A model generated the notes under the pieces. The model had not been told where the DNA came from, made no database searches, and saw nothing but the letters and a program-made list of their open reading frames with translations. Below are positions 38,919 to 48,788 of a stretch of 64,000 bases of DNA, one piece after another (position 1 is the stretch's first letter; every line of letters starts with the position of its first letter). The stretch covers positions 2,108,001 through 2,172,000 of the forward strand of contig UGYN01000002.1 in assembly GCA_900457075.1 (NCBI GenBank), given 5' to 3'. A program made the translations under genes and the position numbers. The stretch comes from Serratia quinivorans. Lineage in GTDB: Bacteria > Pseudomonadota > Gammaproteobacteria > Enterobacterales > Enterobacteriaceae.

Positions 38919-39814
38919 TTGCGCGTCTCCTCATCGTGCAGCTCGTCGTGGTCTTCCTCTTCGACGCGGTTAGGACCGACGCCGACATAGTGGAACACGC
39001 TCGCTGCGAAGGTGGCGGCAAAGCCGATGGCCGCCAGGGGTTTCCACACGCCTTTCCAGAACGTGATTGCCGGGCTGATGGTCGGGTTATCCGGCAAACC
39101 GTGATACAGCTGCGGCTTGTCGGCATGGTGCAGCACATACATCACGTGGGTGCCGCCCACGCCCGCCGGATCGTACAGACCGGCGTTCTGATAACCACGG
39201 GTGTTCAGCTCGCTGACGCGCTCGGCGGCGATTTCCTTCATGGCGTCCTTGGTGCCGAAATGGATGGCCCCGGTCGGACAGGTCTTCACACAGGCCGGTT
39301 CCTGGCCGACATCAACCCGATCGACGCACAGGGTGCACTTGTACACCCGGTTGTCGTCCTTGTTCATGCGCGGCACATCGAACGGGCAACCGGCGATGCA
39401 GTAACCGCAGCCGATGCAGTGTTCAGACTGGAAATCGACGATGCCGTTGGCGTACTGGATGATGGCCCCTTCCGACGGGCAGGCCTTCAGGCAGCCCGGA
39501 TCGGCGCAGTGCATGCAGCCGTCCTTGCGGATCAGCCACTCCAGCTTGCCGTTTTCCTCCACCTCGGAAAATCGCATCACCGTCCACGACTTGGCGGTCA
39601 GATCGGCGGGGTTATCGTACACCCCGACGTTGCTGCCGATTTCATCGCGGATGTCGTTCCATTCGGAACAGGCCACCTGACAGGCCTTGCAGCCGATACA
39701 GGTGGTGACATCGATCAGTTTGGCCACTTCCTCCTGGTGGTCACGGGCGCGCGGCGCCGGCGTGAAACCATTGGTGGCGGATTTACGAATGATGTCCTGA
39801 GATTGCATTGCCAT
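38915..39814 (-). CDS. fdoH: FdoH, formate dehydrogenase-O iron-sulfur subunit
   Basis: A 299-residue beta subunit with four [4Fe-4S] clusters ([38 protein letters not shown]...C) and one C-terminal transmembrane helix (about residues 255-278) facing the periplasm. It links FdoG to FdoI. Translationally coupled to fdoI and 12 bp after fdoG. Confidence 0.96.
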   Translation of the reverse strand: MAMQSQDIIRKSATNGFTPAPRARDHQEEVAKLIDVTTCIGCKACQVACSEWNDIRDEIGSNVGVYDNPADLTAKSWTVMRFSEVEENGKLEWLIRKDGCMHCADPGCLKACPSEGAIIQYANGIVDFQSEHCIGCGYCIAGCPFDVPRMNKDDNRVYKCTLCVDRVDVGQEPACVKTCPTGAIHFGTKDAMKEIAAERVSELNTRGYQNAGLYDPAGVGGTHVMYVLHHADKPQLYHGLPDNPTISPAITFWKGVWKPLAAIGFAATFAASVFHYVGVGPNRVEEEDHDELHDEETRK

Positions 39815-39826
39815 AATTCGTCTCCG

Positions 39827-42800
39827 TTACACCTTTTCCACGTTGACCAGGAACGCCTTGAACTCTGGCGTTTGCGTATTGGCATCACCGACAAACGGCG
39901 TCAGCGTGTTGGCAATAAAGCCTTTCTTCGCCACCCCTTCGTAACCCCAGTGGATCGGGATACCTATGGTGTCGACGTCCTGGCCGTTCACCTGCAGGGT
40001 GCGGATACGTTTGGTCACCACCGCCTTGGCCTTGATAAAGCCGCGGTTGGAGCTGACCTTCACCGTATCGCCATGCTGAATGCCTTTTTTCGCCGCCAGT
40101 TTCTCGCCAATCTCCACAAACTGTTCCGGCTGCGCGATGGCGTTGAGTATCGCGTGCTTGGTCCAGTAGTGGAAATGCTCGGTCAACCGGTAAGTCGTCC
40201 CGACATACGGGAACTTGTCGGAAGTGCCCATCGCCGCCAGATCGTCCTTGAACACCCTTGCCGCCGGGTTGGAAACCACGTTCGGGTGCAGCGGGTTGGT
40301 ACCGAGCGGCGTTTCAAACGGCTCGTAGTGTTCCGGGAACGGCCCTTCGGCCATTTTATCGGTGGCAAACAGACGGCCCATGCCTTCCGGCTGCATGATG
40401 AATGGCCCCACGTCACTGCCCGGTGCGGCGGCGCTGTAGTCCGGGATATCCACCCCGCCCCACTTGGTGCCGTCCCATTCCAGCAACTGACGTTTTGGAT
40501 CCCAGGGCTTGCCCTGCGGGTCAGCGGAAGCACGGTTGTACAGAATGCGGCGGTTGAGCGGCCAGGCCCAGGCCCAACCCAGCGTATTGCCGAGGCCGGA
40601 CGGATCGGCGTTATCGCGCCGCGCCATCTGGTTACCGGCCTGTGTCCAGCTACCGGCGAAGATCCAACAGCCGCTGGCCGTCGTGCCGTCGTCACGCAGG
40701 TGGGCAAAGGTGCTGAGCTGCTCACCTTTTTTCGCCAGCACTTTGCCGTCGGCGTCGAGAACGTCCGCCAGCGCCTTACCGTTGCTTTCCATCGCCACTT
40801 CTTCCGAAGCAGGATCTTCCGGTGTCAGGTAATCCCAGGTCATGTTCAGTACCTGCTCCGGTACTGCACCGCCGTCACGCGCATACATCTCACGCAGACG
40901 GATGAAGATGCCCGCCAGGATTTCCCCGTCGTGCTTAGCCTCGCCTGGGGCATCAGCCCCTTTCCAGTGCCATTGCAGCCAGCGCCCAGAGTTCACGATC
41001 GAACCGTTCTCTTCGGCGAAACAGCTAGACGGCAGCCGGAATACCTCGGTCTGAATCTTCGACGGATCGACGTCGTTGAACTCGCCGTGGTTCTGCCAGA
41101 AGTTGGAGGTTTCGGTATTGAGCGGATCAATGGTCACCAGGAACTTAAGTTTTGACAGTGAGGCCACCACCTTGTTCTTGTTCGGGAACGACGCCACCGG
41201 GTTGAAGCCCTGGCAGAAGTAACCGTTGACCTTGCCTTGCGACATCAGCTCGAAGTACTGCAGCACGTCGTAGCCTTTGTCCCACTTCGGCAACCAGTCA
41301 AAGCCCCAACCGTTGTCCTTCTGCGCCTTATCGCCGTAGAAGCTCTTCATCATGCTGACGAAGAATTTCGGGTAGTTGCTCCAGTAGTTCACCTGGCCCG
41401 GCAGCAACGCCTTCGGCGTATTGGCTTTCAGGTAGGTGTCGATATCGGTCTGTTTCTCCGACGGCAGCGTCATATAGCCCGGCAGGCTCTGCGACAGCAG
41501 GCCCAGATCGGTCAGACCCTGAATGTTGGAGTGGCCACGCAGCGCGTTGACGCCGCCACCCGCCATGCCCATGTTTCCGAGCAACAGCTGGATCATCGCC
41601 ATGGTGCGGATGTTCTGCGAGCCGACCGAGTGCTGAGTCCAGCCCAGGGCGTACAGGAACGACGCGGTTTTATCCGCTACGCAGGTTTCGGCGATGTATT
41701 CACAGACCTTGATGAAGTCTTCGGTCGGCGTACCGCAGATATTGTTCACCACCTCTGGCGTATAGCGGCTGACGTGCTGTTTCAGCAGGTTCCACACGCA
41801 ACGCGGGTCCTGCAGCGTCAGATCGCGCTTGGCGAAGCCGTTTTCATCGAACTGATAGTTCCAGGTGGTTTTATCGTACTTGCGGTTTTCCGCGTCATAA
41901 CCGCTGAACAGGCCGTCTTCAAAGGTAAAGTCTTCCCGCACCAGCAGGCTGGCGTTGGTATAGGCGTGGACGTATTCGCGGTTAATCTTGTCGTTGGTCA
42001 TCAGGTACAGCAACACGCCCGACAGGAAGGCAATGTCGGTCCCGGAACGGATCGGCGTGTAGAAATCCGCCACCGATGCGGTACGGGTAAAGCGCGGATC
42101 GATGACGATCAGCTTGGCTTTATTGTGTATTTTGGCTTCCATCGCCCAGCGGAACCCCACCGGATGCGCTTCCGCCGCATTACCGCCCATGACGATAATC
42201 AGATTCGCGTTCTTGATATCAACCCAGTGGTTGGTCATCGCACCGCGACCAAATGTTGGAGCAAGACTTGCTACCGTTGGTCCGTGTCAGACACGTGCTT
42301 GGTTGTCTACGGCAAGCATGCCGAGAGCGCGACTAAATTTTTGGGTTAAATAACCGGTTTCGTTACTGGAAGCGGAGGCACACAACATGCCGGTGCTCAG
42401 CCAGCGGTTGACGGTCACGCCCTGTTCGTTGGTTTTAACGAAGTTGGCGTCACGGTCTTCCTTCATCAGCTTGGCGATGCGGGTGAAGGCGTCGTCCCAG
42501 CTCAGGCGCTGCCACTTGTCGGAACCTGGCGCGCGGTACTCCGGATACTGGAGACGACTGGCACTGTGGATGAAGTCGACCAAACCTGCGCCTTTCGGGC
42601 AAAGCGCGCCGCGGTTGACCGGGTGATCCGGGTCGCCTTCAATGTGGAAAATGCTTTCTTTGGCGTTTTTGGCGCCATCACCAAGGCTGTACATCAACAG
42701 CCCACAGCCGACGGAACAATACGTACAGGTATTACGGGTTTCACGGGCGCGCAGCAGTTTGTACTGCCGGGTTTCCGCTAACGCCACTTCCGGGGCAAAG

Positions 42801-42874
42801 CCCAGAGCAGCCACCGTCGTCCCTGCCATACCGCCAGCGCAGATCTTAAAGAACTGCCTTCTGCTGACCTGCAT
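39827..42874 (-). CDS. fdoG: FdoG, formate dehydrogenase-O selenocysteine subunit
   Basis: The full product is 1015 residues including selenocysteine at position 196, encoded by TGA at 42287-42289 in the context DNQARV-U-HGPT. A twin-arginine signal (SRRQFFK) starts the protein, followed by the [4Fe-4S] ligand set CTYCSVGCG and the bis-MGD molybdopterin domains. It oxidises formate in the periplasm. The TGA is not a broken stop: reading continues in frame for another 819 codons that match FdoG, a SECIS hairpin follows, and selA, selB and selC are all in the window. RBS AGGAGA precedes ATG 42874. Confidence 0.97.
42250..42289 (-). promoter_or_regulatory. SECIS element and UGA-Sec codon of fdoG
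   Basis: Directly after the UGA the minus strand reads through GGTAGCAAGTCTTGCTCC, which folds as a short stem (AGCAA/TTGCT) with a bulged U and an AGUCU/GUC apical loop, the SelB-binding shape of bacterial SECIS. It agrees with the E. coli fdoG/fdnG type. Confidence 0.88.
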
Positions 42875-43018
42875 GGGGGTCTCCTTTCACTTGCGATTGT
42901 CACATTGTTTCAAATGGCGCTTTCCCCCTGGAAGCGGGAAGCGCTAAAATTACTGTTGTTTTTACGCGGCAATATTACCACAGCGTATATGTGGTTGTTA
43001 CAAACAGGTGCCACTTAA

Positions 43019-43856
43019 GTGAACAATATAAACCCAGACCAACATATCAATGATATCAATGAGACCTTGCTCACAGGGGTGACCCGGTCCCAGGTGTATC
43101 AACGCGGGCAACTCGCCACCGCACAGCAGGATTGGCTGGCGGAAGAAGTCCCGGTCGCACTGGTCTATAACGGCATTTCTCACGTGGTGATGATGTGCAC
43201 TCCCAAAGATCTGGAGGCGTTCGCCCTGGGTTTTTCCCTGTCTGAAGGCATCATCGAGTCACCGCGCGATATTTACAGTATAGAGATTAACCAAACTTGT
43301 AACGGACTGGGAGGTGCAAATTGAGCTTTCCAGCCGTCGCTTTGCCGGTTTGAAAGAGCGCCGCCGTGCCATGGCGGGCCGCACCGGCTGTGGCGTGTGC
43401 GGCATTGAACAGTTGGCAGATATTTTTCGCCCGCTGCCTGCACTGCCGTTTACCCAGACCTTTTCCCTCACCAATCTTGACTCTGCATTGAAACAACTGC
43501 GAGAAGTGCAGGAAGTTGGGCAACTGACCGGTTGCACCCATGCCGCCGCCTGGTTGTCGCCACAAGGGAAATTACTCGGCGGGTGTGAAGATGTGGGCCG
43601 TCATGTCGCCCTGGACAAGCTGCTCGGCGTACGCGCCAAACAGGGCTGGCAGCAGGGTGCGGTATTAACTTCCAGCCGTGCCAGCTATGAAATGGTGCAA
43701 AAATCCGCCATGTGCGGCGTCGAGATCCTGTTTGTGGTTTCTGCCGCCACCTCACTGGCAGTGGAAATCGCCGAGCGCAGCAACCTGACGCTGGTCGGCT
43801 TCAGCAAACCCGGCCGTGCCACGGTGTTTACTCACCCGCAGCGCATTGTGGATTAA
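43019..43856 (+). pseudogene. fdhD: FdhD, formate dehydrogenase sulfurtransferase, one-base insertion
   Basis: FdhD moves sulfur from IscS to the molybdenum cofactor of formate dehydrogenases. The N-terminal part ([30 protein letters not shown]) and the C-terminal part (RTGCGVCG with the active cysteine pair, [20 protein letters not shown]) are in frames one base apart. Removing one G from GGG at 43309-43311 joins them as CNGLEVQIEL, as in E. coli, giving 278 residues. Starts at GTG 43019 with AGGTG; divergent from fdoG. Confidence 0.88.
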
Positions 43857-43878
43857 CCAAAGACCACATAATAAGTAG

Positions 43879-43897
43879 GGCATTGATAATCATTTTC
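43879..43897. promoter_or_regulatory. Fur box upstream of sodA
   Basis: GGCATTGATAATCATTTTC matches the 19-bp Fur consensus at 15 positions, with 12 of 13 in the right part. It is 87 bp before the sodA start. E. coli sodA is repressed by Fur, so iron control is expected. Confidence 0.7.
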
Positions 43898-43983
43898 AAT
43901 ATCATTTAAATAACTATAATGATCCGACTGCTTACGCGGTGCTCACATAATGCGCCGCCCCTATACCATTGGAGATGATGATC

Positions 43984-44604
43984 ATGAGTTACTCACTGCC
44001 ATCCCTGCCGTACGCCTACGACGCACTGGAACCGCATTTCGACAAGCAGACGATGGAAATCCATCACACCAAACATCACCAGACTTACGTTAACAACGCC
44101 AACACCGTGCTGGAAGCTTACCCAGAACTGGCTCAATACAGCGTTGAAGACCTGATCCAGGATCTGGATAAAGTGCCTGCTGACAAGCGCACCTTCATGC
44201 GTAACAACGCCGGCGGCCACGCTAACCATAGCCTGTTCTGGAAAGGCCTGAAAATCGGCACCACTCTGGGTGGCGATCTGAAAGCGGCTATCGAACGTGA
44301 TTTCGGCAGCGTTGAGAAATTCCAGGAAGAGTTCGAGAAAGCCGCAGCGACCCGCTTCGGTTCAGGTTGGGCCTGGCTGGTACTGAAAGGCGACAAACTG
44401 GCTGTAGTGTCTACTGCTAACCAGGACAGCCCGCTGATGGGCGAAGCCGTTGCCGGCGCTTCAGGCTTCCCAATCGTGGGCCTGGACGTGTGGGAACACG
44501 CTTACTACCTGAAATATCAAAACAAACGTCCAGACTACATCAAGGCATTCTGGAACGTGGTTAACTGGGATGAAGCGGCAGCACGCTTCGCTGCGAAGAA
44601 GTAA
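43984..44604 (+). CDS. sodA: SodA, manganese superoxide dismutase
   Basis: A 206-residue cytoplasmic superoxide dismutase, the same length as in E. coli. Metal ligands: histidine in [12 protein letters not shown], histidine in [10 protein letters not shown], and Asp/His in DVWEHAYYL; the AGGHANH and GSGWAWL context favours the Mn enzyme. ATG 43984 follows GGAG; an upstream ATG at 43969 is less likely. A Fur box upstream and a strong terminator downstream. Confidence 0.96.
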   Translation: MSYSLPSLPYAYDALEPHFDKQTMEIHHTKHHQTYVNNANTVLEAYPELAQYSVEDLIQDLDKVPADKRTFMRNNAGGHANHSLFWKGLKIGTTLGGDLKAAIERDFGSVEKFQEEFEKAAATRFGSGWAWLVLKGDKLAVVSTANQDSPLMGEAVAGASGFPIVGLDVWEHAYYLKYQNKRPDYIKAFWNVVNWDEAAARFAAKK

Positions 44605-44623
44605 TTCGCCCCCAGAAATGAAG

Positions 44624-44650
44624 ATACCCGCTTGATGCGGGTATTTTTTT
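44624..44650 (+). terminator. Rho-independent terminator of sodA
   Basis: ATACCCGC and GCGGGTAT pair around TTGAT and are followed by a run of T. Confidence 0.9.
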
Positions 44651-44663
44651 GACCAAAATTCGC

Positions 44664-44690
44664 TAAAGTTTGACCGTTCTTTGCCGATGG
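44664..44690 (+). promoter_or_regulatory. Sigma-28 (FliA) promoter of the chemoreceptor gene
   Basis: TAAAGTTT, 11 bases, then GCCGATGG: the -35 box and spacing are a perfect match to the enterobacterial FliA consensus TAAAGTTT-N11-GCCGATAA, and six of eight -10 bases match. It is 42 bp upstream of the start codon. Confidence 0.88.
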
Positions 44691-44731
44691 TTTGTTCAAT
44701 TGACGTTCGCCCGAAGGAAAGGAAAATCATT

Positions 44732-46660
44732 ATGGCGGCATTGAAAACCTTGGCAGGAAAGTTCGTTCATCTCACCGTGGGTAAAAAGCTCGGCCTCGGA
44801 TTTGGCCTGATGCTGTTACTGACGGCGATCATCGCCGGTACCGGCGCCCAGTATCTGAATATCATCGAATCCCGCGCCAACCGCATCGATTTCAGCAACC
44901 GGCTGAACGACGAGATCAATCAGGCCAAATACAACCGTGCGCTATTCGGCCAAACCTACAAACCGGAATACCTGAAAAATAACCGCACCAATATCGAAAA
45001 CGCGGTCAAGCTGATCAACCAGGGCCAGGAACTGAACTGGGATACGCAGAGCCGGAAAGATCTGCAGCGTTTGGTCGGGCTGATTGGCCAATACCAGCAA
45101 CAGCAAAACGCCTTCGAAAAGGCGGTGGCGGCAAAAGATGCCGTACGCCAAAGCTGGAACATGTCAGAAGTGCAGGACAGCCTGAACCAGGTGGAGCGGC
45201 AAATCACCAATGCTGACCTGCAACTGGCCTTTATCCAGTTGAACCAAAAGCTGACCCTGGTGCGCTACGGTGCTCGCGGCCTGTTGCTGAGCCTGAGCGC
45301 GGAATCCGAAGCCCCGCTGGTGGCGGCCATTGACGATGCCCGCAGCGCGGCCAATGCGCTCAGTCGGCGACTCAGCGATGCTCAACGCCCCCTGCTGCAA
45401 CCCCTGCTGAGCGCGCTCGACGACTACAAAAACCGTATCGAAGCCTACCTGCCGGCTTATCAGCAGGAACAAGCGGTCAGTCAGTTGCTGGGCAACAGCG
45501 CGCAAGAAGTCGGCACGCTGGTTAATGCCTTTATGCAGGACGAACTGACGCAAACCCATAACGACATCAATTCGGCGCAGTTGCAGATGGGTATCACCAC
45601 GCTGATCGCCATTATCGCCGGATTACTGGTTGCCTGGCGCATCACGCTGCAAATAACCCGACCGCTGCAAAGCACGCTGGCGCTGGCGGAACGCATCGCC
45701 AGTGGCGATCTGCGTCAGGCGCAGACCAGTACCCGCCGCGACGAACTGGGCCAGTTATTGAACGCCGTGGCGGCCATGAGCCAGAACCTGCGCGATATGA
45801 TTGAAAAAATCCAGATGGGCGTCAGCCAGGTGTCCACCGCCGCCGCCGAGATTGCCGCCGGTAACACCGATTTGTCCTCACGCACCGAACAGCAGGCGGC
45901 CGCAGTGGAAGAAACTGCCGCCAGCATGGAACAACTGACCGCCACGGTGAAGCAAAACGCCGAAAACGCCCATCATGCCAATCAGTTGGCTACCGATGCC
46001 TCGCAGACGGCCCAGCAGGGCGGCAAGCTGGTGGAAAGCGTGGTCAGCACCATGCGCGATATTTCCAGCAGTTCGCAGCGGATCGCTGAAATTACCACCC
46101 TGATCAACGGCATTGCCTTCCAGACCAACATTCTGGCGCTGAACGCAGCCGTGGAAGCTGCGCGTGCCGGCGAACAAGGCCGTGGCTTCTCGGTGGTCGC
46201 CAGCGAGGTGCGCAATCTGGCACAGCGCAGTGCCCAGGCAGCAAAAGAAATCGAAGGGCTGATTGCCGAGTCGGTCAACCGGGTACAGACCGGCACCACA
46301 CTGGTGGAAAACACCGGCAATACCATGGAGCAGATCGTCCTGTCGGTCACCCACGTGCGTGACATCATGGCGGAAATCGCCGCGGCCTCCGACGAACAGA
46401 CTCGGGGTATCGCCCAGATCGGCCAGGCGATTGTCGAAATGGACCACACTACCCAGCAGAACGCCGCACTGGTGGAAGAATCCGCCGCCGCTGCCGACTC
46501 GCTGGAAGAACAGGCAGAAATGTTGCTGCAGAGCGTTTCGGTATTCCGCCTGGCGGAGCATTCTGTGCCTGCCGCCGCGAAAGCCGTCGTGGCCAAAGCC
46601 CCGATCGGCAAACAACCGGTCACCCAAACCGCCGAGCAAGACAACTGGACCACCTTCTGA
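44732..46660 (+). CDS. Methyl-accepting chemotaxis protein
   Basis: A 642-residue receptor. Transmembrane segment 1 (about residues 16-36), a long four-helix periplasmic sensor (about 37-295), segment 2 (about 296-315, [14 protein letters not shown]), HAMP domain, then the signalling coiled coil with methylation helices and the hairpin tip [25 protein letters not shown]. It ends NWTTF, a variant of the CheR/CheB-docking pentapeptide NWETF, so it is a major-type receptor that tethers the adaptation enzymes. The sensor is longer than that of Tar/Tsr and of unknown ligand. Expressed from a FliA promoter. ATG 44732 has AAGGAAAGGA. Confidence 0.94.
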   Translation: MAALKTLAGKFVHLTVGKKLGLGFGLMLLLTAIIAGTGAQYLNIIESRANRIDFSNRLNDEINQAKYNRALFGQTYKPEYLKNNRTNIENAVKLINQGQELNWDTQSRKDLQRLVGLIGQYQQQQNAFEKAVAAKDAVRQSWNMSEVQDSLNQVERQITNADLQLAFIQLNQKLTLVRYGARGLLLSLSAESEAPLVAAIDDARSAANALSRRLSDAQRPLLQPLLSALDDYKNRIEAYLPAYQQEQAVSQLLGNSAQEVGTLVNAFMQDELTQTHNDINSAQLQMGITTLIAIIAGLLVAWRITLQITRPLQSTLALAERIASGDLRQAQTSTRRDELGQLLNAVAAMSQNLRDMIEKIQMGVSQVSTAAAEIAAGNTDLSSRTEQQAAAVEETAASMEQLTATVKQNAENAHHANQLATDASQTAQQGGKLVESVVSTMRDISSSSQRIAEITTLINGIAFQTNILALNAAVEAARAGEQGRGFSVVASEVRNLAQRSAQAAKEIEGLIAESVNRVQTGTTLVENTGNTMEQIVLSVTHVRDIMAEIAAASDEQTRGIAQIGQAIVEMDHTTQQNAALVEESAAAADSLEEQAEMLLQSVSVFRLAEHSVPAAAKAVVAKAPIGKQPVTQTAEQDNWTTF

Positions 46661-46666
46661 CCCTCT

Positions 46667-46697
46667 CCCGCCCGAAACCTCTCGGGCGGGTTATTGT
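46667..46697 (+). terminator. Terminator of the chemoreceptor gene
   Basis: CCCGCCCGA and TCGGGCGGG make a 9-bp stem with a 6-nt loop, followed by TTATTGTT. Confidence 0.8.
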
Positions 46698-46753
46698 TCC
46701 CCGCTGCCAACTCGGGCTATGCTGGGCCTTCGACGCGAGACAAGGAGGCGCAT

Positions 46754-47425
46754 ATGCATCACCCAGAGGTTTACATCGGCACTATCCAACCCTACGAAGG
46801 CGGACGGCCCAGCGGCATCGCCAAGCGCCTGGTGGATGGGATCGTCAAACTGACCCCGCTCGGCCTGGAAGGCGACGAACAAGCGGAGAAAAGTTATCAC
46901 GGTGGGCCGGATCGCGCGCTGTGTCACTACCCCCGTGAACATTACGAGCACTGGCGCGAACAGTTCCCGGCGCAGGCGGAACAATTCTGCGCACCGGCCT
47001 TCGGTGAAAATATTTCTACCCTCGGGCTGACCGAACATAACGTGTTTATGGGCGATATCTTCCGCTGGGGCGAAGCGCTGATCCAGGTCACCCAGCCGCG
47101 CTCTCCCTGCTTCAAGCTCAATTACCATTTCGATATCGACGACATTTCGGTGCTGATGCAGCAAAGCGGCCGCTGCGGTTGGCTGTACCGCGTAGTGTCC
47201 GCCGGTAAGGTCAGCGGCGATCGTCCGCTGGAACTGGCAACGCGCAACAGCGACGTCTCGGTCGCCGAAGCCATCGGCATCGCCTGGCATATGCCGTTTG
47301 ATGAAGAGCAGTATCGCCGCCTGTTGGCGGTGGCCGGGCTGTCTGCCAGCTGGAGTAAAACCATGCTGACGCGCATCAGCGAAGGCCGGATCGAAGACTT
47401 TAATCGCCGCCTGCTGGGCCGCTAA
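46754..47425 (+). CDS. yiiM: YiiM, MOSC-domain protein (N-hydroxylated base detoxification)
   Basis: A 223-residue MOSC protein with the molybdenum-binding cysteine in TQPRSPCFKLN. GGPDRALCHYPREHYEHW and FGENISTLGL are family signatures. E. coli YiiM (224 residues) reduces 6-hydroxylaminopurine and related N-hydroxylated bases. ATG 46754 follows AAGGAGG. Confidence 0.92.
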   Translation: MHHPEVYIGTIQPYEGGRPSGIAKRLVDGIVKLTPLGLEGDEQAEKSYHGGPDRALCHYPREHYEHWREQFPAQAEQFCAPAFGENISTLGLTEHNVFMGDIFRWGEALIQVTQPRSPCFKLNYHFDIDDISVLMQQSGRCGWLYRVVSAGKVSGDRPLELATRNSDVSVAEAIGIAWHMPFDEEQYRRLLAVAGLSASWSKTMLTRISEGRIEDFNRRLLGR

Positions 47426-47431
47426 AATAGA

Positions 47432-47483
47432 CCGGTTGAAAATAAAACCTGGCGCTGCCTACAGCGCTAAACATTTTCACCGG
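47432..47483. repeat. Nested inverted repeats after yiiM
   Basis: The outer pair CCGGTTGAAAAT / ATTTTCACCGG (one bulged T) encloses an inner hairpin GCGCTG-CCTA-CAGCGC. It lies between yiiM and the methyltransferase gene; it may end yiiM transcription or be a structured leader. Confidence 0.5.
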
Positions 47484-47539
47484 CCTATACTGTTCAGCGT
47501 CGGTCGTTCCGGCAACCTCTTTCAGGCAGGAGCAAAGTT

Positions 47540-48319
47540 ATGAACACCCCGTCTCATTCGATTCACCATGCCGCAGCCGAAGGCTACCAGGCCAACGCCG
47601 ATCGTTACGTTAAAGGGCGTCCGGACTATCCGCCGGAGATAACTACCTGGCTACGCGACACCATCGGCCTGCACGCCGGTATGACGGTGATCGATCTCGG
47701 CGCCGGAACCGGCAAGTTCACTCCGCGCCTGTTGGAAACCGGTGCGCAGGTGATCGCCGTCGAACCCGTGGCCCAAATGCTGGAAAAACTCTCGGCGGCG
47801 CTGCCGCAGGTGAAAACCCTGGCGGGCACCGCCGAATCTATCCCGTTACCGGATGAGTCGGTCGACGCCGTGGTCTGCGCGCAGTCCTTCCACTGGTTTG
47901 CCACGCCGCGTGCTTTGGCCGAAATCCAACGTATCCTCAAGCCCGGCGGCAAACTTGGCCTGGTGTGGAACATGCGCGATGCGCGCGTGAGCTGGGTGCG
48001 TAAACTCAATCAGATTGTCGACCGTCACGAAGGCGACGCGCCGCGTTTCTACACCGGTGAATGGCGTAAACTTTTCCCGACCAAAGGATTAGAACCGCTG
48101 CAGGAACAGGTGTTTATGCTCGGCCACCAGGGCGCAGTAGAAGATGTGATTTATAACCGGGTGCGCTCCACCAGTTTTATCGCCGCCTTGCCGCTCGAGC
48201 AGCAGGAACAGGTGATCGAACAGATTCGGCAGTTGGTGGCAGAGGAAGGGGAACTGCAGGGCAAAGACACTGTGACTGTGCCCTATCAGACCAAAGCGTA
48301 TTTCACCACCAAGCTTTGA
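47540..48319 (+). CDS. Class I SAM-dependent methyltransferase
   Basis: A 259-residue methyltransferase. Motif I VIDLGAGTGKFT (about residues 51-62), the acidic end of strand 2 in VEPVAQML, and SFHWF with LKPGGKLGLVWN in the later motifs place it in the UbiE/BioC-like group. The acceptor is unknown. RBS GGCAGGAG upstream. Monocistronic. Confidence 0.85.
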   Translation: MNTPSHSIHHAAAEGYQANADRYVKGRPDYPPEITTWLRDTIGLHAGMTVIDLGAGTGKFTPRLLETGAQVIAVEPVAQMLEKLSAALPQVKTLAGTAESIPLPDESVDAVVCAQSFHWFATPRALAEIQRILKPGGKLGLVWNMRDARVSWVRKLNQIVDRHEGDAPRFYTGEWRKLFPTKGLEPLQEQVFMLGHQGAVEDVIYNRVRSTSFIAALPLEQQEQVIEQIRQLVAEEGELQGKDTVTVPYQTKAYFTTKL

Positions 48320-48322
48320 AAA

Positions 48323-48350
48323 CCGGGCGCCACAATCAACGGCGCCCCGG
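48323..48350. terminator. Convergent hairpin between methyltransferase and yibL genes
   Basis: CCGGGCGCC and GGCGCCCCGG pair with one bulged base around ACAATCAAC, lying between two converging genes. No T run. Confidence 0.45.
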
Positions 48351-48353
48351 CAA

Positions 48354-48716
48354 TCAGAATGCTTTTCTGGCGTAGCCGGTGACCACTTTCAGGCCCATTT
48401 CACGGCCCAGTGCGGTCATCGGATGCACCACGATCAGGCCGCGCACGTTTTTCTTCAACGTGCCCATATCCGCCTGCTCTTTCTTGGTGATTTCACGATT
48501 GAACGGCAGTTGGCTCAGCTTTTGCGCTTCGGCGCTCAGCTTCTCAACGCGCACGCCTTTCAGGCGCTCGATCTCCGCAGCCATCTTCTCTTTTTCTTTG
48601 GTGTGCTGAGCAATCAGGTCAAGATTCCCCTGTTGGATAATCAGGGTGTCTTTGTGCTTGAGTGCGTCCAGCAGGTCGCTAAGGCGCTTAATCTCTGCCT
48701 TTTCTATTTCTTTCAT
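48354..48716 (-). CDS. yibL: YibL, DUF2810 ribosome-associated protein
   Basis: A 120-residue, highly charged helical protein, as long as E. coli YibL. Coiled-coil-like N-terminal half ([18 protein letters not shown]) and the conserved C-terminal block [19 protein letters not shown] and [14 protein letters not shown]. YibL has been found with ribosomes in E. coli; function unclear. ATG 48716 chosen by homology over 48767. Confidence 0.92.
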   Translation of the reverse strand: MKEIEKAEIKRLSDLLDALKHKDTLIIQQGNLDLIAQHTKEKEKMAAEIERLKGVRVEKLSAEAQKLSQLPFNREITKKEQADMGTLKKNVRGLIVVHPMTALGREMGLKVVTGYARKAF

Positions 48717-48788
48717 GGTTTCTGGCCTGTTGTGCCGATACGGCACGCTAATCAATGATGTCCACATTGTAGCAAAATGCGCGCGTGG

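Noticed and set aside
38936..41155. A 739-codon open frame antisense to fdoH and fdoG
   Set aside because: It mirrors the reading frame of the GC-rich fdo genes, has no ribosome site or recognisable domain, and the sense strand encodes well-conserved FdoG and FdoH.
42287..42289. TGA in fdoG as a nonsense mutation
   Set aside because: The context RV-U-HGP, the SECIS hairpin and the selA/selB/selC genes show that it encodes selenocysteine.
41237..42349. A 370-codon open frame antisense to fdoG
   Set aside because: A shadow of the fdoG frame; it would cross the SECIS element, and its product shows no family motifs.
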